Positions 33,866-41,716 of a stretch of DNA of 64,000 bases are shown here, in pieces (positions within the stretch are counted from its first letter, which is position 1; every line of letters starts with the position of its first letter). The stretch covers positions 134,497 through 198,496 of the forward strand of contig CAYQBG010000006.1 in the NCBI GenBank assembly GCA_964415675.1, read 5' to 3'. The notes under the pieces were generated by a model. It worked only from the letters and a program-made list of their open reading frames with translations. It had not been told where the DNA came from and did not search any database. The translations under genes were made by a program, and so were the position numbers. The DNA comes from UBA5336 sp964415675 (lineage in GTDB: Bacteria; Pseudomonadota; Alphaproteobacteria; Caulobacterales; Hyphomonadaceae).

Positions 33866-34279
33866 TCAGGCCGCGCGCGCTGTGTCTGCCGAGACCTGCT
33901 GCAGCCGCGCACCGGGCTGCATGGGTCGGGAGACCAGTGAGATTTCGATCAGGTCGATATCGATGAGGTCGCGACCCCGCGTACGACGCGCGCGCCACAA
34001 TCTCGGTCGGAAGCCGATCGAAAGTCCGTCCAGTCCGGTGCGGAGCAATCGCTGCGCGCCGTCAGACTCAACCAACCCGCGCACGAACAGGCCGTAGCCA
34101 TCTTCGACCACTCGTACCCACTGACCGGCCCGCGCGCCGCTGCGATGCTGGAGCAGAAGCTCTGGCGCGCGGGCCTGTCTCAGGCTGCGGGCAAAGGCCC
34201 CGGCCCGGATCACGTCGCCTGACAGGTCCTCGACCCCGAAGACGGCCGCATAACCTTCGATAAGCACCGGATTATTCAT
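33866..34279 (-). CDS. GTA HK97-family prohead protease (gp4-like)
   Basis: A 137-residue serine protease of family U35/S78. Catalytic histidine lies in LLLQHRSGARAG and serine in GLDGLSIGFRPR; the C-terminal LIDIDLIEISLVSRPMQPGA strand is typical. It matures the capsid by cleaving the N-terminal scaffold. It overlaps the small coiled-coil gene by 4 bases and is 41 bases before the capsid start. The size matches GTA proteases, which are shorter than those of HK97. Confidence 0.93.
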   Translation of the reverse strand: MNNPVLIEGYAAVFGVEDLSGDVIRAGAFARSLRQARAPELLLQHRSGARAGQWVRVVEDGYGLFVRGLVESDGAQRLLRTGLDGLSIGFRPRLWRARRTRGRDLIDIDLIEISLVSRPMQPGARLQQVSADTARAA

Positions 34280-34512
34280 GGCTGGCGCTCCAGGCGCTGC
34301 TCGATCCGGTCAAGCTGGGCGTCGATATGCTCCAGCTTCGTTTCAAGGCGGGCCAGACGGACCGGCTCGGCCCTGGCAGCGTGCTGCGCCTGTTCCAGTG
34401 CGGCAAGCCGCTCAGCCGCACCGCCCGCCCAGAGCAGGACCGCCCCGAACTGGGCGGTGACTGCAAGCAACACGCCAAAGCTGATCTTCCGGTCCAGAGT
34501 GGCCGTGGTCAT
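34276..34512 (-). CDS. small GTA membrane/coiled-coil protein (gp3.5-like)
   Basis: A 78-residue protein with one hydrophobic helix (residues 10-30, ISFGVLLAVTAQFGAVLLWAG) followed by a strongly charged coiled coil (RLARLETKLEHIDAQLDRIEQRL). Genes of this shape are found between portal and protease in RcGTA-type clusters. The function is unknown; membrane attachment of the assembling head or a spanin-like role are both possible. It overlaps its neighbours by 4 bases on both sides. Confidence 0.75.
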   Translation of the reverse strand: MTTATLDRKISFGVLLAVTAQFGAVLLWAGGAAERLAALEQAQHAARAEPVRLARLETKLEHIDAQLDRIEQRLERQP

Positions 34513-35645
34513 GTCGCCCTCCCATTTGACGGGAGCGGCCCGGCCAGCGCGCGCTTTTCCGCGTCGCTCAGAAAGCCGACCGCGTCGATCCGCGCCCAGG
34601 CCTCGGCGCGCTCAGCTGCGAGCGCCGCAACACGTCCGGCCACCGGGCGCACCTCGGCCCCGTCAAATCGCGGACCCAGCCAGGCTGACAGCGCGCCCGC
34701 CATCTTTTCGGCCAGCGGCAGCACCGACATCTTCCAGAAGGCGCCATTGGCTTCGCGGTAATTGGAGTATGTGTTGTCGCCGGGAATACCGAGCAGCATG
34801 GGCGGTATGCCAAAAGCGAGCGCGATTTCCCTTGCCGCCGTGTGACGCGCTTCCAGGAAGTCCATATCCGCTGGCGACATCGACATGGGTTTCCAGTCAA
34901 GCCCGCCCTCCAGCAAAAGGGGCCGGCCCGCATTCGCCGCGCCGGTGTGCGCGCTCTCCAACTCGCCCTTGAGGCGCTCGAACTGCTCATCGGTCATCCG
35001 CGCATCACCCTTGCCATAGACGAGAGCGCCGGACGGGCGTGCGGAATTGTCGATCAGCGCTTTCTGCCAGTCCGCCCCGCCATTGTGCAGGTCCAGCGCG
35101 CGCCGCGCCGTTGCAAGCGGCGCAAGGCCCAGCACATCGTCGAGGGGGTTGAAAAGTTTCAGGTGCAGGACAGGCAGCCAGCCATCGCTGGTGCGGCCAA
35201 TGGTGCGGCGCGAATGGCCGACATCATAGCTCCAGCCCTCGATCCAGCCATTATAGCCGGCAACCGGCTTCATACGGTCTGGTCGAAGCGAGAACAAAGC
35301 GCCCGGCGGCTCGTCTTCGGCCAGTTGGGCGGCTTCCAGATAGGCATTCCCCGTGATCTGAAGATGGGAATAGAAAGCCTCCAGAAGGCTGCGCCCTTCC
35401 TGGCCGGGCGCCGGGCGCGACAACAGGTCCTGGAGCCGCTCATCCTCGCTCGCCAGCGGCACCGAGGCGGCGGCTTCAGCCAGCATCCGAACGCAGCGAT
35501 AGGCGACCGGATTGCCCGCATACCCATCGCGGGCAAGCGCTGTGGGTGTTCGGCTTCCCCAGCGCGGCGCCGCAAGCTGAGCGAGGGCAACCAGCGGCCC
35601 ACCCGCCGATTTCTCGTCCTTCGTATCCTGCCAGGGCCATCTCAT
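34509..35645 (-). CDS. GTA portal protein (gp3-like)
   Basis: A 378-residue HK97-type portal protein. It has AYRCVRMLAEAAASVPL near residue 50, ITGNAYLEA near 90, WLPVLHLKLFNPLDDVLGLAPL near 160 and FGIPPMLLGIPGDNTYSNYREAN near 290, all family marks. It forms the dodecameric channel at the head vertex. It begins at 35645 immediately after an intergenic region of about 220 bases shared with the divergent parA-like gene, so it must have its own promoter there. It overlaps the gp3.5-like gene by 4 bases. Confidence 0.95.
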   Translation of the reverse strand: MRWPWQDTKDEKSAGGPLVALAQLAAPRWGSRTPTALARDGYAGNPVAYRCVRMLAEAAASVPLASEDERLQDLLSRPAPGQEGRSLLEAFYSHLQITGNAYLEAAQLAEDEPPGALFSLRPDRMKPVAGYNGWIEGWSYDVGHSRRTIGRTSDGWLPVLHLKLFNPLDDVLGLAPLATARRALDLHNGGADWQKALIDNSARPSGALVYGKGDARMTDEQFERLKGELESAHTGAANAGRPLLLEGGLDWKPMSMSPADMDFLEARHTAAREIALAFGIPPMLLGIPGDNTYSNYREANGAFWKMSVLPLAEKMAGALSAWLGPRFDGAEVRPVAGRVAALAAERAEAWARIDAVGFLSDAEKRALAGPLPSNGRAT

Positions 35646-35863
35646 GCGCCGCTCCCATCTGGTTCGTCCGAGCTTGATGAGGTTTTACCCGAACCCGGCA
35701 TGCGGTCGGACAGACAGGCTGGCGAACCCAAGAGAATCAGTCCCTTGGCTGGTTTTCAATCAGGGACAGGGCTGCGCGAGTTCATCCTCTGACGCTTGGG
35801 CATGGAAAGTCCGGCCGGCTTTCGCTAGTGTCCCGCCTCTTTCACTGAGGATTCGAAAGCCAC
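35646..35863. promoter_or_regulatory. divergent intergenic region between GTA portal and parA-like gene
   Basis: This 218-base gap separates the portal start (minus) from the ParA-type start (plus) and must contain promoters for both sides, because no same-strand gene reaches the portal gene from upstream. I could not identify confident -35/-10 elements or a clear operator; a GAGGA ribosome-binding site lies shortly before the parA-like ATG. The assignment rests only on gene orientation. Confidence 0.35.
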
Positions 35864-36760
35864 ATGACTGGACAGATTATCACCGTTGCCAATTCCAAGG
35901 GCGGCGTCGGCAAGACGACCACATGCGTCAGCCTTGCGGAAGGATTTGCCGCAGAAGGCCGCAAGGTGCTTCTCATCGACTTGGACATGCAGGCGAATGC
36001 CTCCATGCTCGTTTTCGGAGCTGAGGGAGACGAGCGTTTGTTCCAGGCGATCTCGGAAGAAAAGACCGTGACGGAATATCTCAACGAAAATTTCTTCGGT
36101 GAAGCACTGGTACCCCTGTCAGAATTCGTCACGCCGCGCGCCAGCGATGTCAGCCATGCCGGCCGCCAGCTCGATATCAGCCTCGTCGCCTCATCACCCG
36201 GCCTGCGCCGGACCGAGCGCGAGCTCATTTATGTCCTGACCGAAAAAGGCTACGCGATGCGTGCGATTGAAAGCCGTGTCGGCAACCGGCTCAGGCGCGA
36301 TCTCAACAAGCTGCGCGAAGAGTATGACATGATCATCTGCGATTGCCCGCCGGGCATTTCCGCCATGACCGAGTCGGTCCTCGCAACGTCCGACCTCATC
36401 ATCGTGCCTACGATACCGGACTTCATGTCGACCCTGGGCCTCGACCTGTTCACCGGCGACGTCATGGGCCATCTGCGCGACCGGGGCGTTGAACGCAAGC
36501 CGCTCGTGCTTGCCACGCGTTACACAAGCTCGCCGCACCAGCGGATCGTCCTCAAGGCGATGAATGAGGGCGGCGACGATCCCGACAGCGAGTATACGCT
36601 TCTGGAAACAACGATTCCATCTTCGCCCGACTTTGCGGTCAACCCGATTGAACTCGGCGTCAAGCCGACACTGGGGCAGAAATGGGGCGGTGACGCCCTC
36701 GTCATCCTCAATGCCCTCCTCATGGAAGTGAAGGACCATCTGCATGAGCCTGCTCATTGA
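35864..36760 (+). CDS. ParA/MinD-type P-loop ATPase inserted in the GTA cluster
   Basis: A 298-residue cytoplasmic ATPase with the deviant Walker A motif KGGVGKTTT at residues 12-20 (signature lysine K12), Walker A' LLIDLDMQANAS and Walker B MIICDCPPGIS. The middle insertion and C-terminal helices differ from chromosomal ParA, and no adjacent parB or parS is seen. Such ATPases move cargo over the nucleoid or place complexes in the cell. It is on the plus strand between portal and terminase and is followed, with a 17-base overlap, by a small basic partner gene. Possible cargo includes DNA, capsids or an unrelated complex; none is shown. Codon use and GC look like the neighbours. Confidence 0.93.
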   Translation: MTGQIITVANSKGGVGKTTTCVSLAEGFAAEGRKVLLIDLDMQANASMLVFGAEGDERLFQAISEEKTVTEYLNENFFGEALVPLSEFVTPRASDVSHAGRQLDISLVASSPGLRRTERELIYVLTEKGYAMRAIESRVGNRLRRDLNKLREEYDMIICDCPPGISAMTESVLATSDLIIVPTIPDFMSTLGLDLFTGDVMGHLRDRGVERKPLVLATRYTSSPHQRIVLKAMNEGGDDPDSEYTLLETTIPSSPDFAVNPIELGVKPTLGQKWGGDALVILNALLMEVKDHLHEPAH

Positions 36761-37184
36761 CGGAAAGGCCGCCATGTCGGCCATGCTGCGCGCGCCTGAA
36801 ACCTTCCGGCGGATCAAGGACAATGACTGGGCGCTTTCCGCGCGCCAGCTGGCGAAGAAACAGCTGATCGCCGGGCGTCAGAAGGTTGCAGATATCGCAG
36901 CGATCCGGGATGCGCTCGGCGACGATATCTTCGACAAGACGCTGGAGTCTCTGACGACCAACCAAGCCAAGCAGCTCGCCGCCCGTATAGACAGGGACAA
37001 AAGCCAGGGTGACTTCAGGTCCGGATCCGAGGCGGTCGCTCATGTGCGCACACTTCTGGAAGGCAAGCCCGCCACGGGGGGCGGAAAAGTCCGGCAGGAA
37101 CGCCCCCGCGAAGCGGTGACTGCCGACGCTGGCGAACCGCCCAAGCGCTATCTTGGCCGCAAGGCCTTCCGGACCGGGCGCTAA
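36744..37184 (+). CDS. small basic partner protein of the ParA-like ATPase, unknown family
   Basis: A 146-residue soluble protein I do not recognise. The N-terminal two thirds are helical (APETFRRIKDNDWALSARQLAKKQ, IAAIRDALGDDIFDKTLESLTTNQAKQLAARIDRD); the C-terminal third is disordered and basic (GGGKVRQERPREA... YLGRKAFRTGR). The ATG at 36744 overlaps the end of the parA-like gene by 17 bases, which implies coupled translation. By analogy with ParA partners, whose short basic or disordered segments stimulate the ATPase, it may be the adaptor; that is inference. Its stop is only 3 bases from the stop of the convergent terminase gene. Confidence 0.8.
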   Translation: MSLLIDGKAAMSAMLRAPETFRRIKDNDWALSARQLAKKQLIAGRQKVADIAAIRDALGDDIFDKTLESLTTNQAKQLAARIDRDKSQGDFRSGSEAVAHVRTLLEGKPATGGGKVRQERPREAVTADAGEPPKRYLGRKAFRTGR

Positions 37185-37187
37185 ACG

Positions 37188-38504
37188 TCAGACCGTGCGC
37201 ACTCTCGGCGCATCGCGGCGATCCAGCATCAAGGCCCAGACCGCCCAGACAAGGGCATCGACACGATCCGGCGAACCTGCCTGGCCCTGTGTGCCGAACG
37301 AACACAGTTCCGCCTCAAGGTGAGACAGGCCCGGCACATGCGCAACAGCGCCGCGCGCATAGAGGGCCGATACGGGCACCGCCCGATCGCGCTTGCTGAC
37401 GCGGGCATGGACCAACCGGACAGGGATATCGCAGCCGGCTGAGCGGAGCGTGTGCCGGATCATTTCTCCTCCCTGATTGGCTTCTGCGACAATACTGTGT
37501 GCGCCTAAGTGGCGGGCGAGCGCGACCACCCGCGCACTCCAGTCAATGGGCGACAATCCCTGCGCACTCGAATCGCCGAGAATGAAACAGCGCGCATCAA
37601 CCCCTGCCGCCTTTGAGCGTCCTGCCGCCACGATCCCGCAGGCATCCGACGTGGGTGACGCGCCCGCCGGCGGATCGACGGCCACTACCACTTCCTCGAA
37701 TGTCTCAGGCGTTGTCGATGCCATGACGCTCGCGACCAGTGACCGAGTCCACAGGCAGCCTTCCTCGGCTTCCAGCAATTCACCATCCAGTTCCTGGCGC
37801 CCGAGCCGGGTGCCGCCATAGGCGCGCTCGATCGCGTCCAGAAATCCGGCGGCAAGATTGTGCGCATTCTCGGATGTTCGGGCATGCGTGACGGCGCATG
37901 CCGGCTCATCAACAAGCCGGCGGATCAGCCCGATGGGCCGGGGCGTCGTCGTGACCATGGCGCGCGGCGCTCCTCCCAGCCGAAGCGCAAATTGCAACAT
38001 GTCCCAGCAGGCATCGGGATAGCTCCAGGCCGCCACCTCATCGCACCAGGCCACATCGAATTGCGGTCCACGCAAACTGTCTGGGTCTTCCGATGAAAAC
38101 GCGAAGGCTTCTGCGCCATTGTCAAAATGGAGGCGGCGACGCGACACATCGTAGACAGGTGGCGGAGCACCAAAACGATAGGCTAGGGCCCGCAGCCCCG
38201 AAGGCCCCTCGATCATCACTTCGCGCACATCTGCCAGGGCCGGTCCGATAAGCGCCGCTCTGCGCGCGCCGCCATACAGCAGCGCAAATCGCAGCCATTC
38301 AGCCCCTGCCCGGGTCTTGCCGGAGCCGCGTCCGCCAAGGAACAGCCAGGTGCGCCAATCGCCCGCGGGCGGGCGCTGGGCTGGCAGGGCCTGGCGCAGG
38401 AACGGCACATACATGAGCTTGTGCAATTGCGCCCGGCTCATATCCTCGATGGCCAGAGCGCCCCAATCCATAGTCCAGTCGTTCCAGTCTGCCACATACG
38501 CCAT
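37188..38504 (-). CDS. GTA terminase large subunit (gp2-like)
   Basis: A 438-residue packaging ATPase/nuclease. Walker A is GGRGSGKTRAGAEW (residues 58-71), Walker B is FDVAWCDEVAAW, the coupling motif is TTTPRPIG. The nuclease part has VVVAVDPPAG (first aspartate), SIVAEANQGGE and the final SPDRVDALVWAVWAL. It is intact at both ends. GTA terminases package random host DNA. Its promoter region (38505-38604) follows the cca gene on the same strand. No small-terminase-like gene precedes it. Transcription running past its 3' end would go antisense through the ParA pair. Confidence 0.96.
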   Translation of the reverse strand: MAYVADWNDWTMDWGALAIEDMSRAQLHKLMYVPFLRQALPAQRPPAGDWRTWLFLGGRGSGKTRAGAEWLRFALLYGGARRAALIGPALADVREVMIEGPSGLRALAYRFGAPPPVYDVSRRRLHFDNGAEAFAFSSEDPDSLRGPQFDVAWCDEVAAWSYPDACWDMLQFALRLGGAPRAMVTTTPRPIGLIRRLVDEPACAVTHARTSENAHNLAAGFLDAIERAYGGTRLGRQELDGELLEAEEGCLWTRSLVASVMASTTPETFEEVVVAVDPPAGASPTSDACGIVAAGRSKAAGVDARCFILGDSSAQGLSPIDWSARVVALARHLGAHSIVAEANQGGEMIRHTLRSAGCDIPVRLVHARVSKRDRAVPVSALYARGAVAHVPGLSHLEAELCSFGTQGQAGSPDRVDALVWAVWALMLDRRDAPRVRTV

Positions 38505-38604
38505 AGGCCAATCTCTCCCTCATTGAGGGTGGCGAGGATGGATCAATCAGGCATGCAGTGGGGCCCAGAGTGTCCAGTTGGCCGGAGCGACGGGGCCCTG
38601 TCCG

Positions 38605-39834
38605 TCAGCCGGTCCAGTCTTGTGCCGCGTTCAGGAGCGCCATCCGGTCAAGGGTGAAATCGGATCTGATCCACGCATCCTTGAGTCGCGCCAGCATCTG
38701 ACCGATCTCCGGGCCTTCCAGCCCCAGCCCTTTGATGTCGTCACCGCCCACCGGGAAATCGGGAACCGGCCAGTCGCGGGCAATTGTGAGAGCGCGGCGA
38801 AGATCGCCCGGCGACGCCCCTGCCAACGTCGCGCCGAGCAGCAGCGTATCGACAAAACTCGTCTCGCCCAGAGCGTACCGCGCCGCACGCAAGGCTGGTT
38901 CGGTCGCCGTAGCGGCTGGTCCCTGACCAGCCTTCGTCCAGGCGCGCAGCCTGTCCGATTCCGCATTGGACAACCTTGCATGGGAGATGAAATGCGCCAT
39001 GATTGGTTGCTCCTGACCGGTGAGCGCCATCAGTCGCCGCATCGGATCGGGCGCCTCTCCCAGACCGGTTTCCAGGTCCACCAGCCTTTCAAGCCGCGCG
39101 ACACCGTGACGTCCATCATGGCGCGGCAGGAGTTCGTCCAGGACGCCACAGGCCTGCATCGCCGCGACTGATTTCTTTGGGTCAGGCGCGCCCAGCAGCC
39201 TCTTGAATTCCTTCCAGATACGCTCCGCAGCGATCACCTTCAGGCCCGCCCTCTGGCGGGCGCAGGCCTCCAGGCCCGCCTCGTCGATGTCCGCGCCATA
39301 CCATGCGTTGAACCGGAAGAATCTCAGGATACGAAGATAATCCTCGCGCAGTCGGTCATCCGGGTTTCCGATAAAGATGATCCGGCCGGAATATGCGTCC
39401 CCGACACCGCCACCGACGGGGTCGTGGATGCGGCCATCGGGCTCGGCATAGAGCGCATTCAGCCTGAAATCGCGGCGCTGCGCATCCTCGGCCCAGTCCT
39501 CAGTATAAGCGATCACTGCCCGCCGGCCATCGGTTTCCACATCCCTGCGCAGGGTCGTGATCTCGAAGGGGTGGCCGGCCTTGATCGCCGTAATCGTCCC
39601 ATGATCGATTCCTGTCGGGACCACACGGATCCCTGCCGCGACAAGTGCGTCTGCCGCCCTCTGCGGCACCAGCTGCGTGGCGATGTCGATATCGTCGACC
39701 GGCCGATTCATGAGCGTATTGCGCACGCACCCGCCCACAAAGCGTGACCCGCCCGGCCGTGCCGCCTCCAGGGCGGCAATGACCGCGCGCGTGGTGTCAG
39801 CGGCCAGCCAATCCGGGCAGCCGAGCGCCGCCAT
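38605..39834 (-). CDS. cca: CCA tRNA nucleotidyltransferase
   Basis: A 409-residue class II nucleotidyltransferase that adds or repairs the tRNA 3' CCA end. The catalytic motif is RFVGGCVRNTLMNRPVDDIDIATQL, with the metal-binding DXD in DDIDIA; it is followed by RRDFRLNALYAEPDG and DYLRILRFFRFNAWYG, the template-like motifs of the family, and a helical body. The length is typical of the alphaproteobacterial form. It overlaps the DUF6111 gene by one base and is 100 bases upstream of the GTA terminase. Confidence 0.95.
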   Translation of the reverse strand: MAALGCPDWLAADTTRAVIAALEAARPGGSRFVGGCVRNTLMNRPVDDIDIATQLVPQRAADALVAAGIRVVPTGIDHGTITAIKAGHPFEITTLRRDVETDGRRAVIAYTEDWAEDAQRRDFRLNALYAEPDGRIHDPVGGGVGDAYSGRIIFIGNPDDRLREDYLRILRFFRFNAWYGADIDEAGLEACARQRAGLKVIAAERIWKEFKRLLGAPDPKKSVAAMQACGVLDELLPRHDGRHGVARLERLVDLETGLGEAPDPMRRLMALTGQEQPIMAHFISHARLSNAESDRLRAWTKAGQGPAATATEPALRAARYALGETSFVDTLLLGATLAGASPGDLRRALTIARDWPVPDFPVGGDDIKGLGLEGPEIGQMLARLKDAWIRSDFTLDRMALLNAAQDWTG

Positions 39835-40235
39835 CAGTCAGGCTCATTGTCAGTTTCGCCGTCCCCCGAGGCATCGGGGTCCGCCTCCTGAGGCCCGGAA
39901 ACCCCTCGCGCCTGCCCGCCAGGATCCTCGCGCGCCGGCATTCCGACGCCGCTCAGATCCTTCTCGCAAGGGACCGTCTGCGCCGGGATCAGAACGCCGT
40001 TCTCGAACCTTGCAGGCTGATAACATGTGTTGCGGTCCCGCTCGGTTGTCAGCGCGATCGCCAGCATCACCGCATATCCGGCAAAGGCCAGAACGACGCC
40101 GCTGCCAAAAAGGAGATTGAGCGGCCAGGTCTTTCGTCCCCTGACCTCGGCATCCATTACCAGGAGCCGATAAATTCCGTAAAGAATGAAGGGCAGCGTG
40201 AACAGTACGAATGAGATGACGAACTGTCTGGCCAT
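39834..40235 (-). CDS. DUF6111-type small membrane protein
   Basis: A 133-residue protein with two transmembrane helices (residues 5-25 and 43-64) and a hydrophilic, acidic C-terminal tail. It carries KTWPLNLLFGSGVVLAFAGY, typical of DUF6111, a small alphaproteobacterial family found between the CoA pyrophosphatase and cca genes. The function is unknown. It overlaps cca by one base and lies about 100 bases after the NUDIX gene. Confidence 0.78.
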   Translation of the reverse strand: MARQFVISFVLFTLPFILYGIYRLLVMDAEVRGRKTWPLNLLFGSGVVLAFAGYAVMLAIALTTERDRNTCYQPARFENGVLIPAQTVPCEKDLSGVGMPAREDPGGQARGVSGPQEADPDASGDGETDNEPD

Positions 40236-40336
40236 GCGCTTTCGTCTCCAGTTCCGGTTGCGGGTACACTGTCATTACATAGAGACATTACGGCAAAGCA
40301 AAAGTGCGGCGCATCTTCCGCCTGAAAGCCGGGTCT

Positions 40337-40990
40337 CTAGTCCGGGGCGTAGAGTTCCTCCCAAAGCGTGCGGATGATTCCGGCCGTCACGCCCCAGATC
40401 CGAAACCCGCCATGATAAATCTGGTAATAGTGCCGGGTCTGACCCTGCCATGTTCCGCTCTGGCGGTCATGATTGTGTGGATTCAGAAGGAAGCTGAGCG
40501 GCGTTTCAAACACAGCCGCGACTTCTGTCGGGCAGGGCACAGGCTCGAAGTCGGCCGGAAGCAGGCCGATGACCGGCACCACCCGGAAACCGGTCCCCGT
40601 CAGATAGGGCTGCCCGCGCGCGATGAGGTCGACGGTTTCAGGATTGGTGCCCACTTCCTCATGCGCTTCGCGAAGCGCGGCGGCGACCTCATCGGCATCG
40701 ATGGGGTCAACCTTGCCGCCCGGAAAAGCGACCTGGCCTGGATGTTTGGCCATTGTGTCAGGTCGGCGCGTCAGAAGAGCTGTCGGACCGCCCGGACGAG
40801 GGATCAGCCCGATCAGCACACCTGCCGGCCGGATGGCGTGGATGTGCGCATCATCAAGAAAGTCGATATCGCCGCCCTCGGGCAGGCGTTGGGGCCCACT
40901 CAGCGGGTCCAGGCGCAAGCGGGCGCGCTCGACGAGGTCTTCAAGTGTGGTGAAGGGTGCCATAGGCCCCTCAATCAGCTCCGCCATCAT
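40337..40990 (-). CDS. CoA pyrophosphatase (NUDIX hydrolase)
   Basis: A 217-residue NUDIX enzyme with the box G-G-K-V-D-P-x-D-A-D-E-V..ALREAHEEVG (about residues 90-113) and the upstream AFPGGKVDPID region with LLTRRPDTMAKHPGQ that marks the CoA-pyrophosphatase subfamily. It hydrolyses CoA derivatives, or related dinucleotides, to phosphopantetheine and adenosine 3',5'-bisphosphate. It overlaps the DUF1285 gene by 4 bases and belongs to the cca operon. Confidence 0.92.
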   Translation of the reverse strand: MMAELIEGPMAPFTTLEDLVERARLRLDPLSGPQRLPEGGDIDFLDDAHIHAIRPAGVLIGLIPRPGGPTALLTRRPDTMAKHPGQVAFPGGKVDPIDADEVAAALREAHEEVGTNPETVDLIARGQPYLTGTGFRVVPVIGLLPADFEPVPCPTEVAAVFETPLSFLLNPHNHDRQSGTWQGQTRHYYQIYHGGFRIWGVTAGIIRTLWEELYAPD

Positions 40991-41595
40991 GCGGCTGCCG
41001 GACCGATAACGAAGAATCGCCCCCGGCTCCAGACACCCATGCTCAGTCCGCCATCTTCAGGGTTCGCCACCGCAAGACCGGCGAGCTCGTAGAAAACCGG
41101 GCGCGTCAGCCTCGCGAAAAGCCGCCCGCGCACATGCAGATAGGGCCTCGGCTCAAGTGTTTCGGGATCATTCTCGACCCGTAATTCATCTTCCGGGCCG
41201 GCCACAACCACATCCCCGACATTGGTCCGGAAGACCAGAGCTTTTTCGTCCTCCCGCTCAGTGGCCTGATCCATGCGCACGGCAAGAAATGGCACATCCG
41301 CAACATGGACAACGACTTTTTCATAAGGTGTGACGAGATAATGCTGGCCGTCATCCTCGCGCCGCAGGATCGTGGAGAACAACCGGACAAGTTTGGCCCG
41401 CTTGATTTCCCCGCCCTCGTGCCACCAGCGCCCCTGCCTGTCGATAGACATGCCAATATCGCTGCACCGCTCAGGGTTCCACAGATGCACCGGCGGCAAT
41501 TTTGCCGGGTCAGTCGGATCGGGAATGATCTCCGACAGGACCTGTTCCAGGCTCGGTATGGAATTCGCACTGGATTTCAAATCATGCTCCGCCAT
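40987..41595 (-). CDS. DUF1285 family protein
   Basis: A 202-residue cytoplasmic protein. Typical segments are LPPVHLWNPERCSDIGMSIDRQGRWWHEGGEI and KLVRLFSTILRREDDGQHYLVTPYEKV, found in DUF1285. It commonly precedes the CoA pyrophosphatase and cca genes in alphaproteobacteria. The biochemical role is unknown. It is the first gene of the operon, divergent from moxR across a 121-base region. Confidence 0.85.
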   Translation of the reverse strand: MAEHDLKSSANSIPSLEQVLSEIIPDPTDPAKLPPVHLWNPERCSDIGMSIDRQGRWWHEGGEIKRAKLVRLFSTILRREDDGQHYLVTPYEKVVVHVADVPFLAVRMDQATEREDEKALVFRTNVGDVVVAGPEDELRVENDPETLEPRPYLHVRGRLFARLTRPVFYELAGLAVANPEDGGLSMGVWSRGRFFVIGPAAA

Positions 41596-41716
41596 AGTTT
41601 TGCTCTAACTCATTGCTTTGACCACACAAGCCAAGTTAGGCCGCATTGGTCATTGCCCAAATCGACAAGGCAATCGCAAAGTGCCACGAACCGCTGAGAG
41701 GAAAGGCCTTCCGTAT

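Noticed and set aside
32547..34097. Long plus-strand open frame (516 codons) over the capsid gene
   Set aside because: It is antisense to the clear HK97-type capsid protein, has no recognisable motif and follows the codon-position GC bias of the minus strand.
34842..35792. Plus-strand open frame over the portal gene that could be a third gene of the ParA unit
   Set aside because: It lies antisense to the well-conserved portal protein and shows no motif; it would also end before the ParA start without a plausible ribosome-binding site.
24917..38504. Ordinary temperate prophage
   Set aside because: There is no integrase, repressor, replication or lysis cassette and no attachment-site repeats flanking the cluster; the flanks are conserved housekeeping genes.
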